DNA of 64,000 nt from the NCBI GenBank assembly GCA_052386745.1, contig JBQTJW010000039.1, positions 1-64,000 on the forward strand. The letters are read 5' to 3'. The DNA is from Panacagrimonas sp052386745 (GTDB lineage: Bacteria; Pseudomonadota; Gammaproteobacteria; Nevskiales; Nevskiaceae). A model generated the notes under the pieces. It worked only from the letters and a program-made list of their open reading frames with translations, was not told the origin of the DNA and made no database searches. Both the position numbers and the translations under genes were made by a program. Below, piece by piece: positions 36,714-48,108 of the stretch (positions are counted from its first letter, which is position 1; each line of letters begins with the position of its first letter).

Positions 36714-37943
36714 ATGCACGCCCTGCCGCGCGGGCTTGGTCAGGCTGCACGGGCTGCGACCGTGGTGCTGCTTGGGCTGCTGTCCGTGGCCTGTGCGAGC
36801 AACCGGGCCCACCCGGGCAAGGAACCTTCCGAAGTGGCACCGGCGGACGAAGCGGCGGCAACGCCGGTGACGCCGTCGGACCAGCCGGAGTCCGCGGCGG
36901 CCGCGGACCCTGAACCGTCCGTTGACGACGGCGAGGCCGCGCGGCCGCCTACCCCGGAGCCAGCCCCGGAGCCGGAACCCGCCGCTGCAGAAACCAGCGA
37001 CAAGGGCAGGAAGAAGCCGCGTCGGCGCGAGCTGTGCGAACGCCCGGAGGCAAGTGACGACCTGGTCCGCGTGGGCGACATGCAGGAGGTCCTGGAGGAA
37101 ACCACCTGTGCCGCCGCGCTCTGGCTGGACGGACTGTTCGGCGAGGAACAGAACCTGGAGTCGGCGCGCCGGACCCATGGATTCGTCGAAGCATCGAGCG
37201 CCTACTCCGAATTTGACGGCCCGGACCAGAAGCTGCGTTTCCGGGTCCGTTTCAAGCTGCCGAACCTGAAGAACCGGTTCAACCTGATCGTGGGCCGTGA
37301 CGACGAGGACGATTTCACCCGCGACCGCACGCAGCGGTTCGCCGTGCGCTCGCAGCTGCGCAATTTCGAGAACAACAGCGACTGGCTGGCCGGCCTCGGC
37401 TACTCGCTCCCCGGCACGGCGCGCTTCAGCTCGAACTTCCGCATCGGCGCCTCCAACCTGACCAACCCGCGCCTGTTCGTGCAGCAGCCGACGCGCTACG
37501 TGCTGTACTCCGATCCCGAAGACCTGGTGTACGTTCGCGGCACGCCGTTCTGGACCAACCAGGATGGCTTCGGCTTCACCTCCGGCATCAACTACAACCA
37601 CGTGCTGAGCCCTACCCTGCTGCTACGTCTCAGCGAGACCGGAACCGTCAGCCAGAAGACCGATGGCTATGACTGGTTCACCGGGCTGATCCTGTATCAG
37701 AACCTGCGCAAGGACCGGGCGCTGTCGTACCAGTTGATCGTGCGCGGCGCCAGCAACGCACCCGAGCCGCTGTTCGAGTACGGCGGTCGCGTGGTCTACC
37801 GCCAGCCCCTGATCCGGGACCGCCTGATTGCCGAAATCCTCACCGGCTACACCTGGCCGCGCGTGGACCCTGACCTGAAGCGCGAGGGGTCGGCAGAAGT
37901 GGGCCTGAGCCTTTCGGTCCCCTTCGGCGACAAGGACGACTGA
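36714..37943 (+). CDS. putative outer-membrane lipoprotein with beta-barrel domain
   Basis: This 409-residue protein is of no family I can name with confidence. The start MHALPRGLGQAARAATVVLL with LLSVAC at its end is a lipoprotein signal; longer upstream starts would bury it. Residues about 30-100 are an acidic Pro/Glu/Ala linker followed by a basic patch (GRKKPRRRE). From about 150 on there are alternating strands (LRFRVRFKLPNLKNRFNLIV, then RTQRFAVRSQLRNF), ending with the aromatic-poor VGLSLSVPFGDKDD. This reads as an outer-membrane barrel or barrel-like sheet. It is divergent from glgX with a 248-bp gap that should hold both promoters. Confidence 0.6.
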   Translation: MHALPRGLGQAARAATVVLLGLLSVACASNRAHPGKEPSEVAPADEAAATPVTPSDQPESAAAADPEPSVDDGEAARPPTPEPAPEPEPAAAETSDKGRKKPRRRELCERPEASDDLVRVGDMQEVLEETTCAAALWLDGLFGEEQNLESARRTHGFVEASSAYSEFDGPDQKLRFRVRFKLPNLKNRFNLIVGRDDEDDFTRDRTQRFAVRSQLRNFENNSDWLAGLGYSLPGTARFSSNFRIGASNLTNPRLFVQQPTRYVLYSDPEDLVYVRGTPFWTNQDGFGFTSGINYNHVLSPTLLLRLSETGTVSQKTDGYDWFTGLILYQNLRKDRALSYQLIVRGASNAPEPLFEYGGRVVYRQPLIRDRLIAEILTGYTWPRVDPDLKREGSAEVGLSLSVPFGDKDD

Positions 37944-38092
37944 GCATCGCAGCCGCGCCGTGCACGGTCGGGGGAGGTGGTCTCCCGACGAACGGGACGG
38001 CCAGCCATGTCGATCGCCACCGCCCCCGTTCGTCTTGATGATGGTGGCCGGGCACCTGATTCCGGCCCTTCATAGTTCCGACGAGGTGATCC

Positions 38093-38596
38093 ATGAACAT
38101 CAGCAGCCCCCAGAAAATCAGTCCCTGCCTGTGGTTCGACGACCAGGCCGAGGCCGCCGCCAGGCTCTACACGTCCATCTTCCCCGACTCCCGGATCGTG
38201 CTCGTGAGCCACTACGGCAAGGCGGGCCAGGAGATCCACGGGCGCCCTCCGGGCTCGGTGATGACGGTGGCCTTCGACCTGGCCGGGCAGCGCTTCGTCG
38301 CCCTCAACGGCGGCCCCATCTTCACCTTCAACGAGGCCATCTCCCTGCAGGTGAGCTGCGAGTCGCAGGAGGAAGTGGATGAACTGTGGGAGCGCCTGTC
38401 CGAAGGCGGCGACAAGGCCGCGCAGCAGTGCGGCTGGCTCAAGGACCGCTTCGGCCTGTCGTGGCAGATCGTGCCGACCACGCTGATCGAGCTGATGTGT
38501 GACGCCGACGCAGGCGTGCGCGAGCGCACCACCATTGCCATGCTGCAGATGGCGAAGATCGACATCGCCGCGCTGAAGCGGGCCGCCGCGGGCTGA
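38093..38596 (+). CDS. VOC-fold protein, PhnB / 3-demethylubiquinone-methyltransferase-like
   Basis: This 167-residue cytosolic protein of the vicinal oxygen chelate superfamily has the subgroup start KISPCLWFDDQAEAAARLYT (usually xxLWFDxxAEEAxxFY), then GKAGQEIHGRPPGSVMTVAF and the WERLSEGG / CGWLKDRFGLSWQIVP halves of the second beta-alpha-beta-beta-beta unit. Such proteins are annotated as PhnB-like, but their substrates are mostly unknown. ATG 38093 follows GACGAGGTG. It is a single gene upstream of and convergent with uvrA. Confidence 0.88.
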   Translation: MNISSPQKISPCLWFDDQAEAAARLYTSIFPDSRIVLVSHYGKAGQEIHGRPPGSVMTVAFDLAGQRFVALNGGPIFTFNEAISLQVSCESQEEVDELWERLSEGGDKAAQQCGWLKDRFGLSWQIVPTTLIELMCDADAGVRERTTIAMLQMAKIDIAALKRAAAG

Positions 38597-38626
38597 TCGC
38601 AGGGCCGACAGCCGGTGCAAGACCGG

Positions 38627-41623
<2,997 letters not shown>

Positions 41624-41767
41624 GGCTCGGGCAAGGGTGGCTAACCCGGTACTATATGCAGCCGCTTCGCCTGACTTCAAAGGACAGGACGGTGCCGACG
41701 GACCGGCACCCGGCGGCACGTTCACACGCCCGTTCTGCGTTCGAGCTATCGCATCCTCCCCGTATCC

Positions 41768-42952
41768 ATGAACCCTTCCGAATGGCGCGCCACTGCGGCG
41801 CTGAGCCTGATCCAGGCCCTGCGCATGCTCGGCATGTTCATGATCCTGCCGGTGTTCGCCCTGTACGCGCGCGACCTGCCCGGGGGCGCAACGCACGCCC
41901 AGATCGGCCTCGCCATCGGCCTGTACGGCATCACGCAGGCATTGCTTCAGATTCCGTTCGGCTGGCTGTCTGACCGCATCGGCCGCAAGCCGGTGATCGT
42001 CGCCGGGCTCCTGCTGTTCGCCCTCGGCTCGTTCGTGTCGGGGGCGACGCATGACATCGGCTGGATCATGATCGGCCGCGCCATCCAGGGCGCGGGCGCG
42101 ATTTCCGGCGCCGCGTCCGCACTGCTAGCCGATTCCACGCGCCCCCAGGTGCGCACCACGGCCATGGCCATCATGGGGATCGGGCTGGGCCTGTCTTTCG
42201 TCGTCGCCCTGGTGATAGGGCCCGTCTTTGATGGCCTGATCGGTGTGGACGGAATCTTCCGGATGACCGGCTGGTGCGCGCTCGCCGTGATTCCGCTCGT
42301 GCTGTTTGCGCTGCCGGGCGTGCCGCCCGCGCCCGCCAATTCCCCGCACGGCCTCGGCGATGTCCTGAAAGACCCCCAGCTGCTGCGCCTGGATGGCGGC
42401 ATCTTTCTTCTGCACGCCGCCATGACCTGCCTGTTCATTGCCGCGCCGCATGCCATCGAAGCCACGCTCGGGCTTCCTGCGCCGCTGCATTGGCATGTCT
42501 ACCTGCCGGTGCTGCTGGCCTCCGTGCTCGTGGTGTTTCCGCTGATCCGCCGGATCGAGGCGCGCCACCGCTCGAAGCAAGCCCTGGTCGCGAGCGTGGC
42601 GCTGCTTGCATTCGCCCTCGCCGCCGCGAGCGAGGTGCACCGAATCACCGCAGGCCTGATGGCCTGCCTGTTCCTGTTCTTCCTGGCCTTCAATTACCTG
42701 GAAGGCGCCCTGCCCTCCATGATTTCGCGCCGTGCCCCGCCGAACCGGAAAGGTGCTGCTCTGGGCGTGTACTCCAGCGCGCAGTTCCTGGGCGGCGCGC
42801 TCGGCGGCAACCTGGGCGAATTTGCGCTCGGGCAATGGGGGATCGGCGGGGCGTTCGCGGCCGCCGCCCTCCTTCCCCTGATCTGGATGGTGTTTGCCAC
42901 CCGCATCGAACCCCCAGAACACGCTGGACGGGCTCCAGGCAAAACTGCCTGA
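41768..42952 (+). CDS. MFS transporter, YajR-like without the YAM domain
   Basis: This 394-residue inner-membrane protein has about 12 helices. The N-terminal half has LIQALRMLGMFMILPVFALY, the MFS motif A region GWLSDRIGRKPVIVAG and GRAIQGAGAISGAASALLAD, which match YajR-type putative drug exporters. It ends shortly after the last helix, so the C-terminal ferredoxin-like domain of E. coli YajR is absent. It is divergent from uvrA, with a 144-bp shared upstream region. The substrate is unknown. Confidence 0.87.
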   Translation: MNPSEWRATAALSLIQALRMLGMFMILPVFALYARDLPGGATHAQIGLAIGLYGITQALLQIPFGWLSDRIGRKPVIVAGLLLFALGSFVSGATHDIGWIMIGRAIQGAGAISGAASALLADSTRPQVRTTAMAIMGIGLGLSFVVALVIGPVFDGLIGVDGIFRMTGWCALAVIPLVLFALPGVPPAPANSPHGLGDVLKDPQLLRLDGGIFLLHAAMTCLFIAAPHAIEATLGLPAPLHWHVYLPVLLASVLVVFPLIRRIEARHRSKQALVASVALLAFALAAASEVHRITAGLMACLFLFFLAFNYLEGALPSMISRRAPPNRKGAALGVYSSAQFLGGALGGNLGEFALGQWGIGGAFAAAALLPLIWMVFATRIEPPEHAGRAPGKTA

Positions 42953-43165
42953 GCGCACCAACGTCCGAAAATCGAGTGCGGACGCCTGCCGTGACGGTCA
43001 GCGGCCGGGACCAAGTATCCAATGGGAACCTCGGCCGAACAGATCCCGTCACGTCCCTCACAATCCGGTCGACGAAGGGTCTGTGCCGCGGATACCGCCC
43101 AGCCTCCCTAAACGACTATACTCGCACCGCTTTTTGACCCTCCTCGGCAAGCATGGGAGCTGCAC

Positions 43166-43645
43166 TTGGAACACAAAGACCACGACAAAATCTTCATCGT
43201 CAACTTCGGCGCCGTCCTTGCGGCACTCGGCGCATTTTTCTTCGTCTGCGTCGTTGCCGCCCGGATGCTGGCACCGGATCCGCACGTCGATCCGGATGCG
43301 CTCGCCAAGCTCGAAGACCGCATCAAGCCCGTAGGGCACGTGGTCACTGATCCTGCCTTGCTGGTGAAGGCGTCGGCCAAGGCTGCGCGTGCGCCGTTCA
43401 CGGGCGAGCAGGTACTTGCCAGCACCTGCAACGCCTGCCACGCCAGCGGCGTGCTTGGCGCGCCGAAGGACGGCGATGCTGCGGCCTGGGGGGCTCGCTC
43501 TTCGGCAGCCGGCGGGCTGGATGGCCTCGTGACATCGGCCATCAAGGGCAAGAATGCAATGCCCCCGCGCGGTGGCAACCCCGACTTGAGTGACGACGAG
43601 ATCAAGGCGGCCGTCACGCAAATGCTGAAGCAGAGCGGCGTCTGA
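43166..43645 (+). CDS. membrane-anchored cytochrome c5-type protein
   Basis: The 159-residue protein has one N-terminal membrane anchor (about 10-33; IVNFGAVLAALGAFFFVCVV), a Pro/Asp linker and a class I cytochrome c domain with heme motif CNACH (about residue 90) and the axial Met in AMPPRGG. It should carry electrons on the periplasmic face. The start is TTG 43166 with GGGAG six bases upstream; an ATG at 43153 is out of frame. A TATACT at 43117-43122 is a possible -10 element. It follows the MFS gene after 213 bp and is probably separately transcribed. Confidence 0.9.
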   Translation: MEHKDHDKIFIVNFGAVLAALGAFFFVCVVAARMLAPDPHVDPDALAKLEDRIKPVGHVVTDPALLVKASAKAARAPFTGEQVLASTCNACHASGVLGAPKDGDAAAWGARSSAAGGLDGLVTSAIKGKNAMPPRGGNPDLSDDEIKAAVTQMLKQSGV

Positions 43646-43653
43646 CCGACCCG

Positions 43654-43699
43654 CGCAGGCCGGGATTGCGCCGCTGCGCAAGGCGGCACTCGGCCTGCG
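43654..43699. terminator. possible branched hairpin after the cytochrome gene
   Basis: CGCAGGCCG (43654-43662) pairs with CGGCCTGCG (43691-43699), and an inner short stem GCCGC/GCGGC lies between them. It starts 8 bases after the cytochrome stop between convergent genes, but no T-run follows. A terminator role is therefore uncertain. Confidence 0.35.
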
Positions 43700-43874
43700 T
43701 TGCAACTCTTTCATGGAGTATCAGACCCTGCAGGGGAAATACGGTCGGATCTCGGCAAATTCTTCGGTGGCTGGCGCGTAACTTGGGGTGCATCTACACC
43801 CTCAGCGAGCCTTGGTATTGGGTTTGTGCAAGCTTTGATGATCCTCTTGCCGAAACAATGCTTGAAAGGTCCGA

Positions 43875-44579
43875 TCAATGGGGACGGTATCGGGTGGGAT
43901 CTTCGATGCCAGCGGCGGCGAATCCCTCAGCACGGAGCCGGCAAGAGTCGCAACGGCCGCAGGCCTCGCCTTGGTCGCTGGCTTGGTAACAGGACACGGT
44001 TGTGGAGAAATCGACGCCGAGTTCGGTCCCTGTTTTGACGATCTGCGCCTTGCTCCAATGAATCAAGGGCGCGTGAACGTGTAGCGGATGCCCCTCGATG
44101 CCCGCCCTCGTTGCGAGGGATGCCAAGGTCTGGAACGCATCGATAAACGCCGGGCGACAGTCCGGGTATCCAGAGTAATCGACCGCATTGACGCCGATGA
44201 ACACGTCGTGTGCGTCGAGGACCTCGGCCCATCCGAGCGCGAGTGAAAGGAACAGCGTATTGCGTGCTGGGACATAAGTGATGGGGACGCCATGGGTGAT
44301 CGATTCCGGCACAGGAATCGTTGTGTCCGTCAGCGCTGAACCACCGAGCGTATGCAGATCAATGTGCATGAGACGATGTTCAACCGCACCAAGGCGGGAG
44401 GAGAGGGCCGCGGCCGCTGTCAACTCGGCGGAGTGACGCTGTCCGTAGGCAACAGACAGGGTGTAAACCTGGAAACCTTCGCTCACCGCAATCGCCAGCA
44501 CGGTGGCGGAATCAAGACCTCCCGATAGCAGTACAACTGCTTTCTTTTTATTTTCGCTCTTCATCGGCGCACGACTCAT
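43875..44579 (-). CDS. queC: 7-cyano-7-deazaguanine synthase
   Basis: QueC converts 7-carboxy-7-deazaguanine to preQ0 with ATP and ammonia, in queuosine biosynthesis. The 234 residues show the PP-loop AVVLLSGGLDSATVLA at the N-terminus, VPARNTLFLSLALGWAE, and the C-terminal zinc site spread over SCYQAS and ACGRCDSCRLR. ATG 44579 was chosen: it overlaps the queE stop as ATGA and gives the normal length. The longer frame to 44756 is queE sequence. It is the last gene of the tol-pal-queE-queC run. Confidence 0.95.
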   Translation of the reverse strand: MSRAPMKSENKKKAVVLLSGGLDSATVLAIAVSEGFQVYTLSVAYGQRHSAELTAAAALSSRLGAVEHRLMHIDLHTLGGSALTDTTIPVPESITHGVPITYVPARNTLFLSLALGWAEVLDAHDVFIGVNAVDYSGYPDCRPAFIDAFQTLASLATRAGIEGHPLHVHAPLIHWSKAQIVKTGTELGVDFSTTVSCYQASDQGEACGRCDSCRLRAEGFAAAGIEDPTRYRPH

Positions 44580-45292
44580 CGCCCCGGCTTGTTTCCCCAA
44601 AGCACCTTGTGAAGTTGCATCTGAAAACGCACAGGGAGTCGGTCGTCGATGACCCACTGCGCAAGGGCTGAGGGCGAGACCTGTTCGTGACTCGGCGAGA
44701 AAAGCACTGGGCAACGATCGGCCAGTTGGTGTTCGGCTAACACCTGCTTTGCCCATTCATAATCGCCCCGGTCACAGATGACGAACTTGATTTCGTCGTG
44801 CCTGGAAAGGCCTGCGATATTCGACCAGAGGTTACGGCTCGATTCGCCGGACGCCGGCGTCTTGATGTCGACGATGCGGCTGACGCGCGGGTCGACCAGC
44901 GTCACGTCAAGGGCTCCGCTGGTTTCCAAGGATACCGAGAAGCCTTCGTCGCATAGCAATTTCAACAACTCGATGCAGGATTTCTGTGCCAGCGGCTCCC
45001 CGCCCGTCACGCAAACGCTGGGTACGCCGAATGCCGAAACATCGGACACGACCTGCCCGATCGTTCGCACTTCCCCCCCGCTGAAGGCATAGGACGTATC
45101 GCAATACACGCAGCGAAGTGGGCACCCTGTCAGCCGGATGAAAGCTGTCGGCAGTCCGACCCGGCTCGACTCACCCTGAAGTGAAAGAAATACCTCGGTG
45201 ACGCGAATCCTGGCCGCTTGCGACTCTGACTGGAAGCTGCCCGAATTACCCGCCAATCTGCGTAAGCTTCTGCTTGGCAAGGTTGGCTGCAT
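44576..45292 (-). CDS. queE: 7-carboxy-7-deazaguanine synthase (radical SAM)
   Basis: QueE contracts 6-carboxy-tetrahydropterin to 7-carboxy-7-deazaguanine. The 238-residue protein has the substrate region VFLSLQGESSRVGLPTAF and the iron-sulfur site C-x3-C-x2-C in CPLRCVYCD, then VCVTGGEPLAQ. The only ATG (45292) lies 47 bases inside the end of cpoB and adds about 28 residues before the family's usual start. A non-ATG start further in is possible, but none has a clear ribosome site. Confidence 0.94.
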   Translation of the reverse strand: MQPTLPSRSLRRLAGNSGSFQSESQAARIRVTEVFLSLQGESSRVGLPTAFIRLTGCPLRCVYCDTSYAFSGGEVRTIGQVVSDVSAFGVPSVCVTGGEPLAQKSCIELLKLLCDEGFSVSLETSGALDVTLVDPRVSRIVDIKTPASGESSRNLWSNIAGLSRHDEIKFVICDRGDYEWAKQVLAEHQLADRCPVLFSPSHEQVSPSALAQWVIDDRLPVRFQMQLHKVLWGNKPGR

Positions 45293-46082
45293 TCGTGTTC
45301 GGAAAATCTCGGAGCACTCGCTGCAACGAAATCTTGGCTTCTGCAGTGCGATTCAGCTCAACCTGCGCCAGACCGAGCTTGTAAAGGCCGTCAGCCATTT
45401 TCGGACTGGAAGGAAACCGCTCAACGAGCGCCTGAAAGCTACCTGCCGCGCCGCTGTAATCTCGCTTGACCAGTTGCGCCTCGCCCATCCAGTACCAGCC
45501 GTTGTCTGCATAACGACCTTGCGGCCATTGGTCGAGCATTCCGCGAAACCCCTTCACGGCTTCGTCGTACTTGCCATTCTTCAGAAGATCGAAGGTACCC
45601 AGGTATGCACGCTCTTCCTCTGGCGTTGCTACAGCCGACTTCGGCGTTGCCGCCGGCGCAAGAGTCCCGGGTGTATTCGTCGGTATCGTCGCCGATGGCA
45701 CGGCGCCAGCCATTCCGCTCGATGACACGGACGCCGCAGTCGTTTCAATACGTTGAAGGCGTCTGTCGAGATCAATATATAGGTCCTTGCTGCTGCGCTC
45801 GCGCGCATCGAGATCGAATCGAACTTTCTCGACGTCACCCCGCAGAAGACGAACCTCCTCCCGTAACCGACTCACGTCCTGGTCAGACTGACTGAGATTC
45901 AGGGAATCGAGACGGCGCATGATCTGCGCCGTCTTGGTTTCCACTTCCTGAAGTCTGCGCTCTTCCGGCGAAAGCGCCGTTCGCGTAGAGCTACTGATCG
46001 GTCCGCCAAAATCCGCGCAGGCAGTAAGCAGAAGTGCCGAAACGCCGATCACCGCAGCATTTGGTAGGCGAAATACCGTCAT
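45246..46082 (-). CDS. cpoB: Tol-Pal system protein CpoB (YbgF), predicted lipoprotein
   Basis: CpoB coordinates outer-membrane constriction with septal peptidoglycan synthesis through TolA and PBP1b. The 278 residues have an N-terminal coiled coil (about 35-110, RRLQEVETKTAQIMRRLDSL and onward), a Ser/Pro/Ala linker and three C-terminal TPR units (AYLGTFDLLKNGKYDEAVKG, YWMGEAQLVKRDYSGAAGSF, YKLGLAQVELNRTAEAKISL). The N-terminus MTVFRLPN with LLLTAC reads as a lipoprotein signal, whereas many CpoB proteins are soluble periplasmic. ATG 46082 is preferred to 46103. Confidence 0.93.
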   Translation of the reverse strand: MTVFRLPNAAVIGVSALLLTACADFGGPISSSTRTALSPEERRLQEVETKTAQIMRRLDSLNLSQSDQDVSRLREEVRLLRGDVEKVRFDLDARERSSKDLYIDLDRRLQRIETTAASVSSSGMAGAVPSATIPTNTPGTLAPAATPKSAVATPEEERAYLGTFDLLKNGKYDEAVKGFRGMLDQWPQGRYADNGWYWMGEAQLVKRDYSGAAGSFQALVERFPSSPKMADGLYKLGLAQVELNRTAEAKISLQRVLRDFPNTNAANLAKQKLTQIGG

Positions 46083-46142
46083 ATCCTGAATATCTCTAAT
46101 CACTCGGGAGAATCGATACTAACTTCCAAAACCCGGTCAGCT

Positions 46143-46676
46143 TCAGAGCGGATCGATTTCGACACGACGATTCTTGGACCATGCAGCCTCGTCGTGCCCC
46201 GCATCAACGGGACGCTCCTCACCGTAGCTCACAATGCTCAACTGGACAGCGCTGGCGCCGCTAGCGACCAGGGCAGCCTGGACCGAATTCGCCCGGCGTT
46301 CGCCCAGACCGACGTTGTACTCGCGAGTTCCGCGCTCGTCACCGTGACCTGCGAGGCGAACCCTCGCGGTCGGATTCGCAGCCAGGTACTTCGCTGCCAC
46401 AGCCACCACCGCCTGCCCGCTGGCCGTCAGCTCGCTGCTGTCGAATTCGAAGTAGACCGTGCGTTCTGCAAGCGACAACTTGGAGAGATCGACCCCCGCA
46501 ACCGCACGGCCAGCACCGGACCCATCGCTGGCGCCGCGAGTGTTGAGCCCGCTGGAATCCTGCATCCCAGTTCCCGACCCCGACCCGGCACCGTCATTCT
46601 TGGTGGACTTGCTGGCACACCCCGTCGTGACCAGACCGACAACCACAACCGACCCGAGAATCAACTGCTTAAACAT
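46143..46676 (-). CDS. pal: peptidoglycan-associated lipoprotein Pal
   Basis: Pal anchors the outer membrane to peptidoglycan and binds TolB and TolA. It is 177 residues with a lipoprotein signal (GLVTTGC, mature Cys about 20), a Gly/Ser linker (about 25-60) and an OmpA-like domain with RTVYFEFDSSELTASGQ, RLAGHGDERGTREYNVGLGE, RRANSV and SYGEERPVD. These give the meso-DAP-binding Asp and Arg. It lies between tolB and cpoB in the canonical order. Confidence 0.97.
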   Translation of the reverse strand: MFKQLILGSVVVVGLVTTGCASKSTKNDGAGSGSGTGMQDSSGLNTRGASDGSGAGRAVAGVDLSKLSLAERTVYFEFDSSELTASGQAVVAVAAKYLAANPTARVRLAGHGDERGTREYNVGLGERRANSVQAALVASGASAVQLSIVSYGEERPVDAGHDEAAWSKNRRVEIDPL

Positions 46677-46721
46677 CGAAAATCTCCTAGAACGATCCCT
46701 GACTACAAAGTTTGATTGAAT

Positions 46722-48014
46722 CTAACGCTGCAAGGGTGACCACGCTGGCTCTCGGACATCTCCCGTCTGCCGTAGCCGCTGCCGAACACGCCCATCGGTA
46801 CTGACCGTAGCAAGTTCGGCTCCCTTGGGACCTTGCGTGGCATAAATGACCACAGCCCCATTAGGCGCAAAGCTGGGCCCTTCATCGTACCGCCCATCAG
46901 GGCTGATGATTTTCAGCGATCCTGACGACAAGTCGAGTAGCGCAATACGATACCGAGAATCCGCAAGATTGACCAGCACCAGCGTCTTGCCGTCGGGCGA
47001 ATAGCTGGCCCTCAGATTTTGCCTTCCCTCGAAGGTCAGGCGTTTCGGTTCTCCACCAGCGGCCGATATCTGATAAATCTGCGGCGGCCCACTACGCTCG
47101 GACGTGAATACCAGTGTGGAACCATCGGGCGACCAGGACGCTTCCGTGTCGATCCCTTCGGACGTCGTGACTCGCCGTTTCGCTCCCGTGCTGATATCGA
47201 TGATGTACACATCCGGGTTGGACTCGTACGACAGCGTCACGGCCAGCTTGGCCCCATCCGGGGACCAGGCTGGCGATCCGTTGATACCCTTTTCCGAAAT
47301 TAGCTTGTTGACTTTCCCGCTAGCGACATCGTGGATATAGATGGATGAACGCCCACGCTCGTAACCAACGTAGGCCAACCGCTTTCGATCCGGCGCCCAT
47401 TGCGGCGACATCAACGGTTCCCGTGAGGTCGCGATCGTCCGCGGGTTCTCGCCGTCCCAGTCCGAGATCATCAGTGCGTATGTGCGATCCAGCCCAAGGC
47501 CACGCGACGCCACGTAGGCAATCTTGGTGTTGAAAATGCCCGGGATTCCGGTGAGATTCTCGAAAATGAGGTCCGCGATCTGGTGGCCGGTGTAACGAAG
47601 CTGGGTGGGATCGGCGGCGGGCATCTCGAAACCGAGCCGCTGCTCTCCGCGGAGCACATCGAACAGGTAGAACCGCGCAAGCACCTTCCCGGATCCTGCC
47701 TCGCGCTTGAGGCTGCCGATGACGACATTGTTCATGTTGACCGCGCGCCAGTTGCGGTAATCGATCTGCTTGGGTTCGGACGGTGTCTCGAGCATGTCGG
47801 CTCTCGGCAACGCGTAGAACAGTCCACTCCGCACCAGATCACTCTCGATCACCTGGGCCACATCCAAAAGGCCATCGTTGGCAGAGAACGGAACGATGGC
47901 AATCGGTTGCGCGCCGGTCTTGCCGCCCGTCACCTCGAATTCCAACTGGGCCCTGGCCGACGTGCCCACCGACAGAAACAGCACGAGTGCAAAAAAGCGA
48001 GCGATCTGGATCAT
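46722..48014 (-). CDS. tolB: Tol-Pal system beta-propeller protein TolB
   Basis: TolB is the periplasmic partner of Pal in the Tol-Pal trans-envelope complex. The 430 residues have a signal peptide (about 1-22, ALVLFLSVGTSARA), an N-terminal alpha/beta domain (about 25-165) and a six-bladed propeller with repeated SPDGxxLxxxS units (WSPDGAKLAVT, WSPDGSTLVFTSERSG, YSPDGKTLVLVN). The C-terminus is AWSPLQR. Length is standard. It follows tolA by 94 bp. Confidence 0.97.
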   Translation of the reverse strand: MIQIARFFALVLFLSVGTSARAQLEFEVTGGKTGAQPIAIVPFSANDGLLDVAQVIESDLVRSGLFYALPRADMLETPSEPKQIDYRNWRAVNMNNVVIGSLKREAGSGKVLARFYLFDVLRGEQRLGFEMPAADPTQLRYTGHQIADLIFENLTGIPGIFNTKIAYVASRGLGLDRTYALMISDWDGENPRTIATSREPLMSPQWAPDRKRLAYVGYERGRSSIYIHDVASGKVNKLISEKGINGSPAWSPDGAKLAVTLSYESNPDVYIIDISTGAKRRVTTSEGIDTEASWSPDGSTLVFTSERSGPPQIYQISAAGGEPKRLTFEGRQNLRASYSPDGKTLVLVNLADSRYRIALLDLSSGSLKIISPDGRYDEGPSFAPNGAVVIYATQGPKGAELATVSTDGRVRQRLRQTGDVREPAWSPLQR

Positions 48015-48108
48015 GGTTCAGCGAGCCGGTAAACGGTAGGGAAAGTCCTGGACGGCCGCGCCGTCAGCAGGACAGGGATATTTTCCAGGTAACGGACCCC
48101 GTGCATGG

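Noticed and set aside
37967..37989. Hairpin GTCGGG.../...CCCGAC after the lipoprotein gene as a terminator
   Set aside because: The stem is bulged and no T-run follows, so support is too weak.
43700..43874. Possible preQ1 riboswitch near queC
   Set aside because: The region is downstream of queC, not upstream, and no aptamer pattern was found.
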